Assembly: GCF_000002425.4 (NCBI RefSeq)
Contig: NC_037256.1
Span: forward strand, 4,166,620-4,230,619
Length of the DNA stretch: 64,000 nucleotides
DNA from: Physcomitrium patens
Taxonomy: Eukaryota > Streptophyta > Bryopsida > Funariales > Funariaceae
Direction: 5' to 3'
Below, piece by piece: positions 1 to 11,586 of this stretch. The notes under the pieces are model-generated. The model was given only the letters and a program-made list of their open reading frames with translations. It had not been told where the DNA came from and did not search any database. The translations under genes and the position numbers were made by a program. How positions within the stretch are numbered: the stretch's first letter is position 1; each line of letters begins with the position of its first letter.

Positions 1-1100
1 CTAATTTAAAAAATAAATATGTAAAATATAATTTTTTATAAAAGTTATTAAATAGAGAAAGAATACCAAAAAAACAAATTAAAAAAAGAATAAAAATATA
101 AAAAACTTTGATTATTTAAAAATTTATGTAGAAAAGACAAAGTTATATACATATATTTTCAGTTAAAAAAATCAGTTATCAAAATCATTCAAGAAGATAT
201 TCTAAGAATTTTAAAATATCACAAAATTATTAAAACTTTTAGAAAAATTCTCAGAAGGCCACAAAAGATTTCAAATGACTAAAGAAATTTTTTTAAATTA
301 TATTATTTGAATATCATAAAGATTTTACTTATATCTAAGTAAATTTAAATTATCTAAATATTAAAAAATACAAACATCTATATTTATAGGTATAAAAATG
401 AAATTTTAGAGAATCAAAATTAATCTAGAGACTCAATTTTATCTACTAAGTCTATTTAATCTTTATTCTTTCTATTCTTGTAAAATAATGTTTTTAAAAA
501 TTAACTTGGTAAAAGTTTTTTAAGAATTTCTTTATAATTTTAGAATTTAAAAACTAAAATTTTATTTTGTATTATAAATAAAGTTAAATTCGTTTATTAT
601 TTTAACTAGTTTTATTGATTAATTAAAAATAAATTAATTTTATTTAATTTATTTATAATAAAAATATTAATCATGAAAACTTGATGCTAAAATATTTATC
701 ATTAAAAATATAATAATAGATAAAAAAGATATGTCAAATTAAAATTTCTCTACTTTAAGAAGTTGTTCTTTTTAGCCACACATAATAATAAAAAAATAAA
801 AAAATATTTAATTATATTTATACTTGAAAAGAAAATAAATCTAATTATTATTGATAGTTATAAAAGTTTGACTTATCTTAAAAATAAGAAGATTAATGAT
901 TGTATTTATAAAAACCTAATCAACAATATCAAATTAAAAAATTTAAATATAAAATTACTTTAAAATTTAAAAATTTAATATTTTGATTTTTAAAAAATAT
1001 ATTATTAATAATTGGCTATATTCTCTTTTTATAGTATAAAAAACTTAATTTCTAATAATACAATCATAAAATAACAAATAAACATAAATTTAAAATATTG

Positions 1101-1131
<31 letters not shown>

Positions 1132-1973
1132 GAATATATTTTATTTTAAATTTTTATTCTATAAAAAAGTTAATAATCTAAAATGCTACAAAAAAAAACT
1201 ACTCTAAAAAGAAAAATTGTTTCACTAATGATATAAATATTTCTTTCTTTTAGCTTATATAAATATAATTTTTACCAAAAAAGAAGAAATTTAAAACTTT
1301 TAGATTTAAGAATTTTTTTATTAATAAAAATATATAATAAATATATAAAAAATAAAAATAAATAAATAAATAAATATATTATTTAATATAATTTTGAATT
1401 TAATTTAATTTATAAAAATAATAATATAATAAAATAATTATTTAAACACTTGATAATTCTAAGTAAAATTTTATTTTTAAAATAGAATTAAATCTATTTT
1501 TTTAATTATTTTGTGATTCAAAAAATAAAATATCTAATAAATAATATAACAGATATCTTACGATAAGGTAATAGATAAAAGAAAAACTTTTTAAATCTTT
1601 AGTTTTTGTTTCTAAACTAGATAGTTGGATCTCATTTAGCTTATTAGTAGGTTATTAGACAAATATGGGTCCTTAAATAAGTTGTTATAGAATAATTAGA
1701 AATTATAATTAATCACTTTTAAAAATGAAGAAATTCCAATTGAAAAATATATTCCAATTAGGAAGATGTTACTAACCAAGAATGGTTGGATGTTTGAAAA
1801 ATAAAACATCTTTGTTTGAATTGAGCATCTTCAAGTGTTTTGAATGAGGTGTAAGGTTATTATAGAAAAGAAGTAAATTATTCCAAGAAGTCTATAAAAA
1901 CAACAATTAAAAGAATCTAGATTACCAAGTTTGTAATAAGTGGTTATTCAATTGGCATCGTATTGTCATTTTT
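1..1973. other. AT-rich gene-free stretch
   Basis: Very AT-rich DNA with no coding stretch I can recognise. It holds a perfect (AT)12 microsatellite at about 1101-1124 and many short A or T runs. A 66-codon open frame at 763-963 is made almost only of Lys, Ile, Asn and Leu codons, as expected by chance at this composition, so it is not called. Confidence 0.7.
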
Positions 1974-2515
1974 CCAAAGACATAAATCACAAACAACCAA
2001 AAAATTAATATACTCTTGTGTTACTAAAAAAGAATAGATAGTTACTAAATCATAGAATTATATTAAAACTAAATGGTTATTGCTAAAGACTAAAGACTAA
2101 GAACAAGAAAGAGATTCACAAGAATAAAGAGAACTTCACTATTCTCTCTATATATATTATTTAACTAAAATCTATGTAACAAAATTTTATAGGACCTCCA
2201 ATATGTGTCCAATATTTAAGACATTTATCTAACTTGTAAGATATATATCTACCTTGTATGACATATATCTAACTTGTAAGATAAGTTTGATATGTACATC
2301 ACATAACAAACTTCTACTACAAGTGGCTAATATATACAATAGATGGCCAATTTATTGGATTTTTTTTTTAAATATCAGTTATATAAAAATATGTATAAAT
2401 TAAAATCTATATATATAAATATTTAAATTTTTTTTTATAAGATATTATCAAATTTATTTACTTCTACTTATTTCTATCGAATTTTTCTAAAGCTAGGTAA
2501 ATGTTTATGTTTGTG
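1974..2515 (-). repeat. 3' LTR of the collapsed F-related element
   Basis: 542 bp, beginning TGTCACAAAC on the minus strand (plus-strand 2506-2515) and ending AAATGACA (1974). It shares with the F LTR the start, the AAGTAGAAGTAAATAAA-like segment, the TATATATAGAGA motif (likely TATA region) and the block around the words for TTCTAGTTTTCTTGTCTTT. F LTRs are 561 bp, so the length agrees. Divergence from F is high, which suggests an older insertion. Confidence 0.6.
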
Positions 2516-2548
2516 ACATTATGCACCCTTTTAGAAAAAAATTCTATA

Positions 2549-2970
2549 AGAAGTAGTGTTCACATATTGATTAAGTCCAAGATGCAAAAAATTACATTTT
2601 TTACATATTTTGATCTTTTTTTCTTCAATGATAGTTAATAGGTCTTTTTAGCCATTAATAATATTTTATGTCAGGGCAAAAAAACTAATCTAATATTTGA
2701 TTATTGTTAAGGCTTTTGTAACTTTTTTTAAATAAAAAATTTAAAACACCATAAGAGCTAGTTTTTACCTCAAATAATATCATTAGACATTAGAAATATA
2801 AATTCATAATATCAAATATTTTATATTTTTTTTATCTATTCAAAAAACATGTTGTTCTTGAGGATCTTCATATTACATTTTCTTGAAAGTTGTAACAATC
2901 TTAATGCCTCATCCAATAATTCAATAAATAATGATTTTAAAATTAAATCAGTTGGTTATTAATTTTCTAT
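2549..2970 (-). pseudogene. Decayed copy of the chromovirus 3' accessory ORF
   Basis: This minus-strand stretch is collinear with the 43006-43428 ORF of element F over the whole length, about 422 nt. The F start ATG corresponds to ATA here. Recognisable blocks in shared frames are a segment reading LFEVKTSSYGVLNFLFKKSY against LLEVGTTSDGILNVLFEGSY in F, followed by SLNNNQI against GLNNDQI, then RPIN. Several stops and small indels break it. No known domain is recognised. Its value is comparative: a second copy shows that the ORF belongs to the element family and is not chance DNA between pol and LTR. Confidence 0.6.
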
Positions 2971-3290
2971 CTTTTGAAAATCATAAATATACAAAAATCA
3001 CAAAAAAGAATATGAGATAGCATGTAATCTTTACTAAACAGTTTTTCTTTTATGACAAAAAATTATTTGGTTCTTTGTCTTCATTTTGCTGGATGTTTTC
3101 AATAAAAAAAATATCAACTTTTTTTTTTGTATTTGTAAGATCCTTGAATGGCTTCCATATACATTCACTAATAGCATAACAATGCCAATGTATAAGAAAT
3201 TATAACATATTTTAGTATTGCATTGAGTCTAAGACTTCTTTATTATCAAATTCTTGATTATTATCTAATTCTATGGAAAGAAATAACCTT

Positions 3291-3537
3291 TGTCTATCAA
3301 AGATATGAATTACAAAAAATAAAAAATTCAATACATTATTTTGTCACTAAAAAAGAATACATAATCACTCAAAGATTGTAAAATATTAAACTAGAATGGC
3401 TATTACTAAAGACAAGAAAACTAGAAACTTTTGAAATAAAACTAGGGATTAGAAAAGCATCGACAAGAGTGAAAAAGGCATCACTCTTATCTCTATATAT
3501 ACCATCTAATTAAGAGCTATATAACAATAAACTAAGA
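3291..3537 (-). repeat. Partial second LTR of the collapsed F-related element
   Basis: About 247 bp homologous to the downstream half of the LTR at 1974-2515. Both start TGTC on the plus strand, followed by a CAAAGA(C/T)AT block, and contain the AGAATGGCTATTACTAAAGAC-like block and a TCTCTATATATA box. The upstream half of this LTR is missing at the boundary with element C. Confidence 0.5.
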
Positions 3538-3540
3538 AAA

Positions 3541-5626
3541 AAGGATTTGCTTGGGTTGTCACTTTATAGGTTGTTCTATAAACCCATAAAGCTGCAGAAA
3601 GCTTTGTATCCCAATCTCGTTTCGATGTTGTGACTATTTTCGTGAGAATATTAACCAAGGTTTGGTTGATCCTTTCTGTATATCCATTGGTTTGAGGGTG
3701 ATAAGGGGTAGTTTTTTTATGATCAATTTTAAATCAAGAGGTCAAATCTTCTATCACTTCATTTAAGAAATTCTTGTCTCTATCACTAATTAGGATTTTT
3801 GGATATCAAAACATAGTGATGATTTGTTCATAGAGAAATTTGGCAGTCTATTTGGCATCGTTGGCTTTAACTGCCTTTGCCTCAACTTACTTGGTCAAGT
3901 ATTTAGTTATTACTACTATGTGTTTCATACCACTAGTGGAATTAGAATGAACCTCTCCAATACAATTAATTCTCTATTTTTCAAAGGAAACTAAAGGTAA
4001 AGACACATGGAGAGGAAGACTCATCCTTAAGTCATTCCTAGCATATCATTGACATGCATCATAGGCCTTGATATATCTATGGGCATCTTAAAATAATTTA
4101 GGCCAATAATAGCCAATTCTAAGAATTTTTTGATCCATTAAGGTCCCTAAAAAATGTCCCTTGTATGCACTATCATGATATGCTGATAGAATGGTAGGAA
4201 TTTTGTTGTCTATCATACCCTTCCTCAACATCCCATCGATTCTACGTCTATAGAATTTTCTCTTAATTATAGAAAAGTGTCTACTATTGATTCTCACCTT
4301 CTTATGTTCTATTTTAAAAAAATGAGAAGGCAAGGCTTGGATTGTCAAAATTTCGGTAATTAATTCATACCAAATAGAAGCAGTTGAAACAATAAACAAG
4401 ATTTGATCTATTAAGGTATCATCAATCGAGGCTTCACCAATTTGTTCTGAAAATCTAAATAAATAGTCTGCTTGCTTGTGCATCTTTCTAGGCTTCTATT
4501 CTATTGTATAATCAAATTCTTCTAGTAGAAGCATCCATCTTACAAATCTACCACTTAAATCAATCTTATTCACAAGGTATTTGATTGCCATGTGGTCTAC
4601 AAAAAATACCACTAGATTTAACAAAAGGTAATGTCTAAACTTTTTAATAGAAAAAATCATGGCATGGCATTTTTGTTCCGTGGTAGTATAATTCTTCTCC
4701 GTATGATTCAATTGCCTAGTAGCAAAGGCTATAGAATAGTCTTTGTCTCTCTCTCCACTTACTTGATACAACGTGCTCCCTACGGCTATCAATGAAGTGT
4801 CACAAAGCACATAGAAGGGTAATGATCAATCAGAGGGTCTTAAGTTCGAAAAGGTACTAAGTTTTTCTTTAAGGATATCAAATGCCTTTTGGCATTTTTT
4901 ACCCCATTCAAACTTTACATCTTTTTGTATTAGTTAAATTATAAGCATGGACAATGTAGCATAATCTTATATGACTTTTCAATACCATCTTATATGTCCC
5001 AACGTCCTTTGTACTTCTTTTACCATAGAAAGAGGTTTTAAGTCTATAATAACTTTGACCTTTTCTGGATCAGGTTCTCTATCCTTTTTCGATACCACAT
5101 ATCCTAGTAGAACCCCTTTTTGAATTGTTAGGAATATTTTGTCAGGATTTAGTGCAATCTTAGCCTTTTGACAATGTAGAAGTCTAGCCCGAACATAATT
5201 CAAATGTTTTGTCATAGAACACTAGGTGCTAAAGTCGTCAATGAATATTATCATTGACTTATGTAGAAGGTTAGAGAAGGCATAGGACATGGCCCTTTGA
5301 AATGTCGTTGGAGTATTACAAAGTCCAAAAGGCATCATTACATAAATAAAAGTAGCCTATGGTGTAGTGAAAGCAATTTTGTGACAATCCTCTTGAGTTA
5401 TGGATATTTGATTATATTCCAAATATCCATCTATAAATGTATAAAGTTCATGACCTACCACTTCTTCTAAAATGATATTAATAAAAAGGAGAAAAAAATG
5501 ATCTTTTTGAATGCACTTGTTAAGTTTCTTATAATCTATGCACACTCAAAGTTTTCCATTCTTTTTTTTGACTAAAACTGTAGGTGAAATCCAATCCATA
5601 ATTTCCACAAGATGAATAAATCCCAC
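3541..5626 (-). pseudogene. Element C pol: RT, RNase H and integrase (decayed Ty3/gypsy)
   Basis: Read on the minus strand, the order is RT, then RNase H, then integrase. RT shows a CIDYKKLNK fingers motif (5357-5545), an FIDD catalytic motif near 5235 followed by FST and a TAG where Trp is usual, and a GYVVSKK...DPEKV segment (4979-5215). RNase H lies at 4496-4810 (CDTSLIAVGSTLYQ, FATRQLNHTEKNY, VDHMAIKYLVNK). Integrase starts with the His-His part at 4088-4200 and runs to a YHPQTNGYTERINQTL block near 3690, with the catalytic Glu present, then an ALWVYRTTYK block. It ends abruptly near 3541, without tail or LTR. Many stops and frameshifts make it non-functional. The fingers region is cut at 5626 by a solo LTR. 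Confidence 0.8.
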
Positions 5627-6117
5627 TGTTGGGGTAGAGAGAATTTGCCTCAAGAAAACGTTGGGCTTTTGGCTACCACTAATCATTCAATCAAGCTTCA
5701 AAATAAGGGAAGTCCTAAGTTTATATATAAATATTCTCTTTTGAGTAATTACACCAAATACCCAAGCCTCAAGTAACAAACAACCCAAAATATGATAAAT
5801 CCTTTAAAACCTTGTATATCCTTATGTGGAAATTTTTCCGAATTTCAACAGCTCATATCTCCTAATCCGACTATCCAAACAAACTCAAATTTTACATGAG
5901 ATACTGATGAATTCTTATTAACTTCTACAACAAATTTAAACTACAAATTCATTAGGGTATCATACTGTAAATGCTTACATTATGTAAAAATTAGCTAAAA
6001 CATATTATATGTTGATAAATCTAGATGTGTATTAGAGTGGCTAGTAGATTAAATTAAAAGGATTTGGTATAAGAAACTTTACTTTGTTTCTTTACTTCTT
6101 TTGATTTTGATATTAAA

Positions 6118-6148
<31 letters not shown>

Positions 6149-8160
6149 GGACCTAAATGTTTAGTATGAAGCCTTGGGAGAAGGTGGAAACCTAAGGATG
6201 AAAATCTAAACTAATAGGAGGCTAATTGAAAGGAATGAAAGCAAGGCATGGTCGGATGAAGGCAAGGAATGAAGAACTTCATCCCTATTGGTCGAATACC
6301 ATGCCCAATAGGCTTTAAGGAGGCTGCCCGAGGCCTTATTAGGGATTAGGGTTCCTCTTTCGAGGGCATTTGGAGATTATAAGCTAGGATTGTAAAGTTT
6401 AGGATTTGGAGAACAATTTGTGTACAAAAATTAGAGGATTTGGAATTAGGGTGAAAAAGTTATAACCGTTTGAAGTTAAGGTGTTTATTTAAGACATGCT
6501 GTTACTCTTTTGAGAGTACGAGGAGTTTTACAGCAGCTTTTGAAGTTCGGAAGGTGCAACTGAAACGGCAATTTCAAGGCCTACAACTTTCACGAAAGAA
6601 TTATTTCTTTTGGAGTTCATATGAAGGAGTTGTAAGGAGTTGAAGGCGACGCTTTCAAATCAAAAGCAGTAAGTAAGTGGGTTTGTTTGTAGTAATAATT
6701 GAAGCCATAACTTGAGTTTTCGGACGAATTTTTGGCTCAAACCTTTTGGAGAATTTAAAATTTTGTGTTAAGAAGCTATACATATAAATTTCGTGGCATT
6801 TGACCTTATGTTTTGTGAGATATAAAGAAAATTGCATGCGGATGTATAAAGACAAGGGTTTGAAGCGGCTGTTAGGGATTTCAAGATATCTCAAGATTTG
6901 CAATGAATTTGCAGTTGAAAATTTTTGTAGAAGTTAATAAAAGTATATTAGTATCTCATGTAAAATTTGAGTTTGTTTGAAAGGTCGGATTTAGAGATAT
7001 GAGGTGTTGAAGTTCGGAAAAATCTCCACATAAGAATAAACAAGGATTTAGAAGATTTTATCATATTTTGGAAGTTGTGGATTACTTGAGGATTGTATAT
7101 TTGGTGTAATTACTCAAAAAGAGAAAAATTTTATATAAAATTAGGGCTTCCCTTATTGTCAATCTTGATTGAATAATTAGTGACAGCCAGAAGCCCAACA
7201 TTTTCTTGAGACAAACTCTCTCTACCCCGACAACGGATCTTGAGATATCTTGAAAATCCTAAAAATCACTTCAAACCCTTGTTTTTATATACTTGCGAGC
7301 AATTTTCTTTATATCTCACAAAATATAAGCTCAAATGCCACGAAATTTATATGTTTAGCTTTTTAACACAAAATTTTATATTCTCCAAAAATTTTGAGCC
7401 AAAAATTCGTCCAAAAACTTAAGTTATGGCTCCAACCATTACTATAAACAAAACTGATCACTTACTACCTTTATTTTGGAAGCACCGCCTTCAACTCCTT
7501 TTAACTCCTTCACATAAACTCCAAAAGTAATAATTTTTTCATAAAAGATGTAGGCCTTAAAATCGCCATTCTATTCGCACCTTCCGATCTTCAAAAGCTC
7601 CTATACAACTCTTCGTATCCTCAAAAGAGTAACAATATATCTTAAATTAATACCTTAACTTCAAATGGCTATAATTTTTTCATCCTAACTCCAAATCCTC
7701 TAATTTTTATACACAAAATGTACTCCAAATCCTAAAATTTATAATCCTAGCTTCTCATCTCTAAATGCACTCTTTGAAGTCGCCAAAATCCTTGTTAAGG
7801 TCGTGGACAGCCTCCTCAAAGCCCATTGGGCATGATATTCGACTAATAGGGATGAAGTTTTATATTCTTTGCCTTCATTCGACCATGCCTTACTTTCATC
7901 CCCTCCGATTAGCCTTCTACTAGTTTAGATTTTCATCCTTAGGCTTCCACCTTCTCACAAGGCTTCATACTAAATATTTAGGTTCTATATATATATATAT
8001 ATTTATGTCAAAATCAAAACAAGTAAAGAAACAAATTAAAGTTTCTTATATTAACTCATTTTAATTTAATCTACTACCCACTCTAACACACATTTAGATT
8101 TATCAATATATAATATGTTTTAACTAATTTTTACATACTGTAAGCATTTACCATATGATA
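5627..8160 (+). repeat. Outer solo LTR, family D, inside C pol
   Basis: The LTR runs 5627-5957 and resumes at 7237-8160 (331 + 924 = 1255 bp), starting TGTTGGGGTAGAGAG and ending ATGATA. It is split by an inverted D copy. Flanks are CCAC (5623-5626) and CCGC (8161-8164), a 4-bp target duplication with one CpG-type transition. Removing the LTR and one copy of the duplication brings the RT frame of element C together exactly, which confirms both ends. No internal domain of its parent element remains, so it is a solo LTR left by LTR-LTR recombination. Confidence 0.8.
5958..7232 (-). repeat. Inner solo LTR, family D, inverted inside the outer D LTR
   Basis: 1275 bp. On the minus strand it starts TGTCGGGGTAGAGAG at 7232 and ends ATGATA at 5958. 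Flanks AGGG (5954-5957) and ACGG (7233-7236) form a 4-bp duplication with one difference. Its sequence is the reverse complement of the two flanking halves of the outer LTR, so 5627-8160 folds into long arms. An (AT)n microsatellite lies at about 6125-6148. The 60-80-codon open frames here (for example 6655-6903 and its partner at 7240-7422) are mirror images in the two copies and are not genes. Confidence 0.8.
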
Positions 8161-8164
8161 CCGC

Positions 8165-8458
8165 TTGGAAGAATTTTTCTAATTCTACCTTGACAATTGA
8201 TTACAAATTGAGATTCATTCTTCTTTTTTTTTGTCTCACATGAATTGAATTGAGGAGAAGAGGGATTTTATGTTGAACTACTTCTAAAAGTATGTCCTTA
8301 AGATCTTTATAAGACCATACAAATACATCCTTATACTCCATAATTAACGACTTATAACTTATTAACTCATCCTCTGTCAATTGAATCCCTACTTTGATGA
8401 GTTTTGGATCCTCTTTCTTCAAAGATAAATCCATTAATTTGTAATAAAGGTTGTGCAC
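8165..8458 (-). pseudogene. Element C pol: segment between protease and RT
   Basis: An 85-codon stretch with ELISYKSLIMEYKDVFVWSY, matching the conserved leader that precedes the RT fingers in many plant Ty3/gypsy pols (a YxDVFxWSY motif followed by a VxHxIPL block, here VVQHKIPLLL). The last codons run to the D solo LTR boundary at 8161-8164, and the frame continues on the far side at 5622. Frame and motif order place it between the C protease and RT. Confidence 0.75.
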
Positions 8459-8968
8459 ATGAACTTGTTTTGTAAGGCCTTTATATCAATCATTTGGAAT
8501 TTGTGGATAAATAACTATATCATTTCCAACTATAAGACTAATAGAAGTTTGTTTAAATTGTAACAGTAGAATAAGGTTGCCTTCCTCTATTAACTCATCC
8601 TACTCATAAACTTGAGTGTTATCAAAGTTTAATCCAAAGACATCTTTAAAATTGATGTCATCTACCAAAGTTGTTAAATCTACTTCTACTTCATTATTTT
8701 GTCAAGTGGCAAAACTATCTATGAAGTTAACACTTACAACCTCATTTCTACTTGAAGTAGGATTAGTTTTCAACTATTGGGTGAAATCTCCATCATCTTC
8801 TCAATCGTATAGTCATAGGCCCATACAACTTAATGGAATAGGTTGGATTACACTAAAATAAGCTAATTTTTTTCCTCTTAAATTGGCAAATCTCATCTTT
8901 TGAAGAATAAAATGAAGTTTTTTCCAAAAATAATCCTTGGAATTGAATGAAGATTTTTGTGAGGTTTT

Positions 8969-9343
8969 TTAGTAGACCATAAATAATATGGAGTTTTTAC
9001 CACCCCAATCAATCTTGGCACTTGTTGCCCTTAACCATGGTCTACCTAGAAGCAATGGATATGAATTTTTGCTAAGATGTATGTGTATAACATGAAATTT
9101 GAGGGAATACTCTTCACTCCCTATTGTCATTTTACAACCACTAATTTGCGCCAAAAAAGTGTCTTGGTTTTGATTAGCCATATTAATCATATAGAGAGAG
9201 GGTCCAATGATACTTAATCCTAATTTTTCTATAGTTCTTACTAACACAATATTTAATCCACTACCTCTATTCACAATGATATAAGGTATGATTTTATCCA
9301 CTATTGATACTTTTAACTCGATTGCCTTTACCTCTAGTATCAC
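8969..9343 (-). pseudogene. Element C aspartic protease (inactive)
   Basis: 124 codons with the retropepsin layout: an active-site-like IIVNRGSGLNIVL where the catalytic Asp of the usual D-S/T/G-G is replaced by Asn, then a central GSEEYSLKFHVIH block, then a PLLLGRPWLRATSAKIDW block, the typical ILGxPWL second signature. The Asp loss alone would inactivate it. It lies between the gag tail (9344-9918) and the RT leader (8165-8458) on the same strand. Confidence 0.75.
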
Positions 9344-9918
9344 TTAAATCCTTCTATCATGAGCTTGAAACTTTATCTTGAACCTTTTGCATCTTTTAGT
9401 AAGTAAGCCTGTTTTAATGACTTCTCTCATTACTGAAAAAATCTCCAATAATTGAGCAATAGTTATGTCAGCATTGATCATAAGACTCTCTTTGATTATT
9501 ATTTTTTTTTTTTTTAAGGGAATGAAATACTACCTTCTAGTTTAGAGATCCTAAGACCTTCCGATTCTTTTGTAGAGAAGAATTCATCTACAAGGATTTT
9601 TTCTTTTCCTATCTTAGTTTTTTGAATGGTAGTAGATTCTAAATTATAGAGCATTTTTCATGCTTTTTTCACATTATCCATTGCCTCTCTAGTAACTTTG
9701 TTTCAATCAAAAAAATGAAGACAGTCTTTTGAATTATTCTCACTATCTATTGAGGTAGGAAAGAGAAGACTGATATATCTACACCTTGTCATGATTGCCA
9801 AGGCTGGCATATTAAAAAGTTCTTTATCTTTACAAGATGCCTCTTCATGAGAGATGTAATATGTGTGAAAAAACAACAATTGGTCTCTAAAAGGTTGAGA
9901 TTCTTGTTTTCTAGACGG
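9344..9918 (-). pseudogene. Element C region between nucleocapsid and protease
   Basis: On the minus strand this joins the C nucleocapsid region at 27268 and up (after removal of element B) to the protease at 9343. No domain is recognised. It contains several stops and a poly-T/A run at 9499-9517. The call is positional: same strand, same element, no foreign boundary seen. Confidence 0.5.
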
Positions 9919-10191
9919 TGTCGTGTTGTAACACGAGTATACCGTGAAAATATAAAGAAAGGGAACTTTTATTAATATTCAGTTACCTCGAATATTGGGA
10001 GCAACGACCAACTCCAGTGCAAATACTGAGTGGTCAGGTTCAGTCACCCCGTTACAGTCAGCCAGGGCATACTGAAATGCTCCGTTCGATTCCAATAACG
10101 GGAGTCAGCAGGAAGGGAAAGGACGAATTCATGCGACGGGTGAGCCTGGTTCGAAGAGCCAATTGGATCCAATTTCGAGAATCCAATCCGG
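9919..10191 (+). repeat. Element B 5' LTR, first part
   Basis: First 273 bp of the B 5' LTR, starting TGTCGTGTTGTAACACGA (an imperfect palindromic tip). It is interrupted at 10192 by element A, whose 3' LTR lies in opposite orientation, so this piece and 11250-11524 form an inverted repeat. The last four bases, CCGG, recur at 18493-18496 as the target duplication of A. The open frames at 10017-10319 are LTR sequence. Confidence 0.9.
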
Positions 10192-11524
10192 TGTCGTATT
10201 ACGTGCTTTCCTGCTCGAGAACACGCCGGGCGTCTGGCTGTAGAAGGTAGTATGGAGATTCGCCGATAGTCAAGCAGTCTATCAGTTTTTGACTGCTGGA
10301 ATATAAACGACTGCAACAATGTACCGTAAATCTATACGGGTGCTCTTCGACTCCTTGTCAAAGTCCTTTTTGCCCCAACCGGTAGGTCTCTAGACGTTAC
10401 AGAGAACCCCATACAATCCAAACTGTTAACCTTCAATACTGCTTTGTACTTACGATCTTGTATCCACTGACTGTCTTATTAGATTAACCCAATAAATTTC
10501 ATTCACTCCGCATACTCAATCCTATAGACACCCTTTTAATCCTTCAATCACAGACGTAACTCGATTTCACAAAACAGTCAAGAGTATTCAAACCCACTTC
10601 ATTTAAAAATCCCGATTCACCATTACAACACTGACTTCAGCAGCGATTGCTTCAGTCTTCCCCAAAACTCTACGAAGAAGAAAAATCCAAATTCTATGTC
10701 TTTCCTTCCCCGACCCGAAGCATGAAGCTCCTCTCTCTAATTCCCTTGATCTTCCAAAACCTCCAATAAAAAAAACCGAACTGGTAACCTTGCAAAAGCT
10801 TGAAAAATCCTTCCCCCTCCGATTTCCCTCAAAAAAAAACCACCCCCAAAATTATATCCCACCTAACCTTATCCTCTGAATTTCTTCAATCTTCCGTCTT
10901 AGATCCGGAATTGGCTCCCACCTCAAGCTTGGATCCAAAATTGGCTCTCGCCGTCAAACTTTCTCCTCCGTTTTTGCCTTTAAGAAATCCATTTACCGAA
11001 AACAACGTTCCCTGAGACGGCACAGAGAATAGGACAGCCTGAAACAGAATCGAACCCCGTAATCGGGACCACATTGAGTCGCCCGACCAATTCAGGTCCT
11101 ATATTGGGAAAGATGCCCGTAGTAACCTGGATGTTCCCGTAATTGGGTCAAATTGGTCCTCGCGTCAGATTGGCTAAGACCCGTAGTAAGACCTGGATTT
11201 CTCGTAATTAGACTGCACTAGGTTGACCGGCCAATTCAGGTCTCATATTGGATAAGAGGACCCGGATTGGATTATCGAAATTAGATCCAATTGGCTCCTC
11301 GAACCCGTCTTGTGAATTGGTCCTTCTCTTCCTGCTGACTCCCGTTATTGGGATCGAATGGAGCATTTCAGTATGCCCCGGCTAATTGTAACGGAGTGAC
11401 TGAACCTAACTACTCAGTATTTGTACTGGAGTTGGTCGATGCTCCCAATATTCGAGGTAACTGAATATTAATAAAATTCCCCTTTCTTTTTATTTTCACT
11501 ATATAATCGTGTTACAACACGACA
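10192..11524 (-). repeat. Element A 3' LTR
   Basis: 1333 bp, on the minus strand starting TGTCGTGTTGTAACACGA and ending CGTAATACGACA (6-bp terminal inverted repeat TGTCGT/ACGACA). It contains three copies of an internal 64-81-bp unit at about 11050-11270, against five in B. A 71-codon frame (10800-11015) and its opposite-strand partner recur in the other LTR, have no protein-like signature and are not called. Confidence 0.92.
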
Positions 11525-11538
11525 TCCACCCCCTCTGA
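11525..11538 (-). promoter_or_regulatory. Polypurine tract of element A
   Basis: On the minus strand the 14 bases before the 3' LTR read CAGAGGGGGTGGA-like, directly next to the LTR TG. This is the usual place and composition of the plus-strand primer of Ty3/gypsy elements. Element B has the matching CAGAGGGGATGGA at 25729-25741. Confidence 0.75.
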
Positions 11539-11586
11539 ACCTGTGCATCCTCTGGTATGCACCAATTTACCCAATTACTGTTTGAT

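Larger units (their letters stand above)
1974..3537 (-). mobile_element. Collapsed chromovirus-related LTR element (F subfamily)
   Basis: On the minus strand, two LTR copies (1974-2515 complete, 3291-3537 partial) flank only about 775 bp of internal DNA. The internal part next to the 3' LTR aligns with the segment of element F that lies between its chromodomain and its 3' LTR, including the polypurine tract (a TCTAAAAGGG-type run directly before the LTR TG). Gag and nearly all of pol are gone, so this is an internally deleted copy. Its right end stops where the integrase of old element C stops, so one truncated the other. The family assignment rests on by-eye alignment to F. Confidence 0.6.

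Noticed and set aside
763..963. 66-codon plus-strand frame
   Set aside because: Composed of Lys, Ile, Asn and Leu codons, as expected by chance in this AT-rich DNA; no start context or homology recognised.
5627..7232. A TIR element with TGTTGGGGTAGAG...CTCTACCCCGACA ends
   Set aside because: The arms belong to two D solo LTRs in opposite orientation; the second half of the outer LTR resumes at 7237.
10800..11015. 71-codon frame, repeated at 17768-17983, with antisense 62-codon frames
   Set aside because: Lies wholly in the A LTRs and is duplicated with them; Pro/Ser/Leu-rich with no domain.
9919..11524. A 1.6-kb unit with long terminal inverted repeats, like a foldback transposon
   Set aside because: The inverted arms are the first 273 bp of the B 5' LTR and the end of the oppositely oriented A 3' LTR, explained by nesting with a 4-bp duplication.
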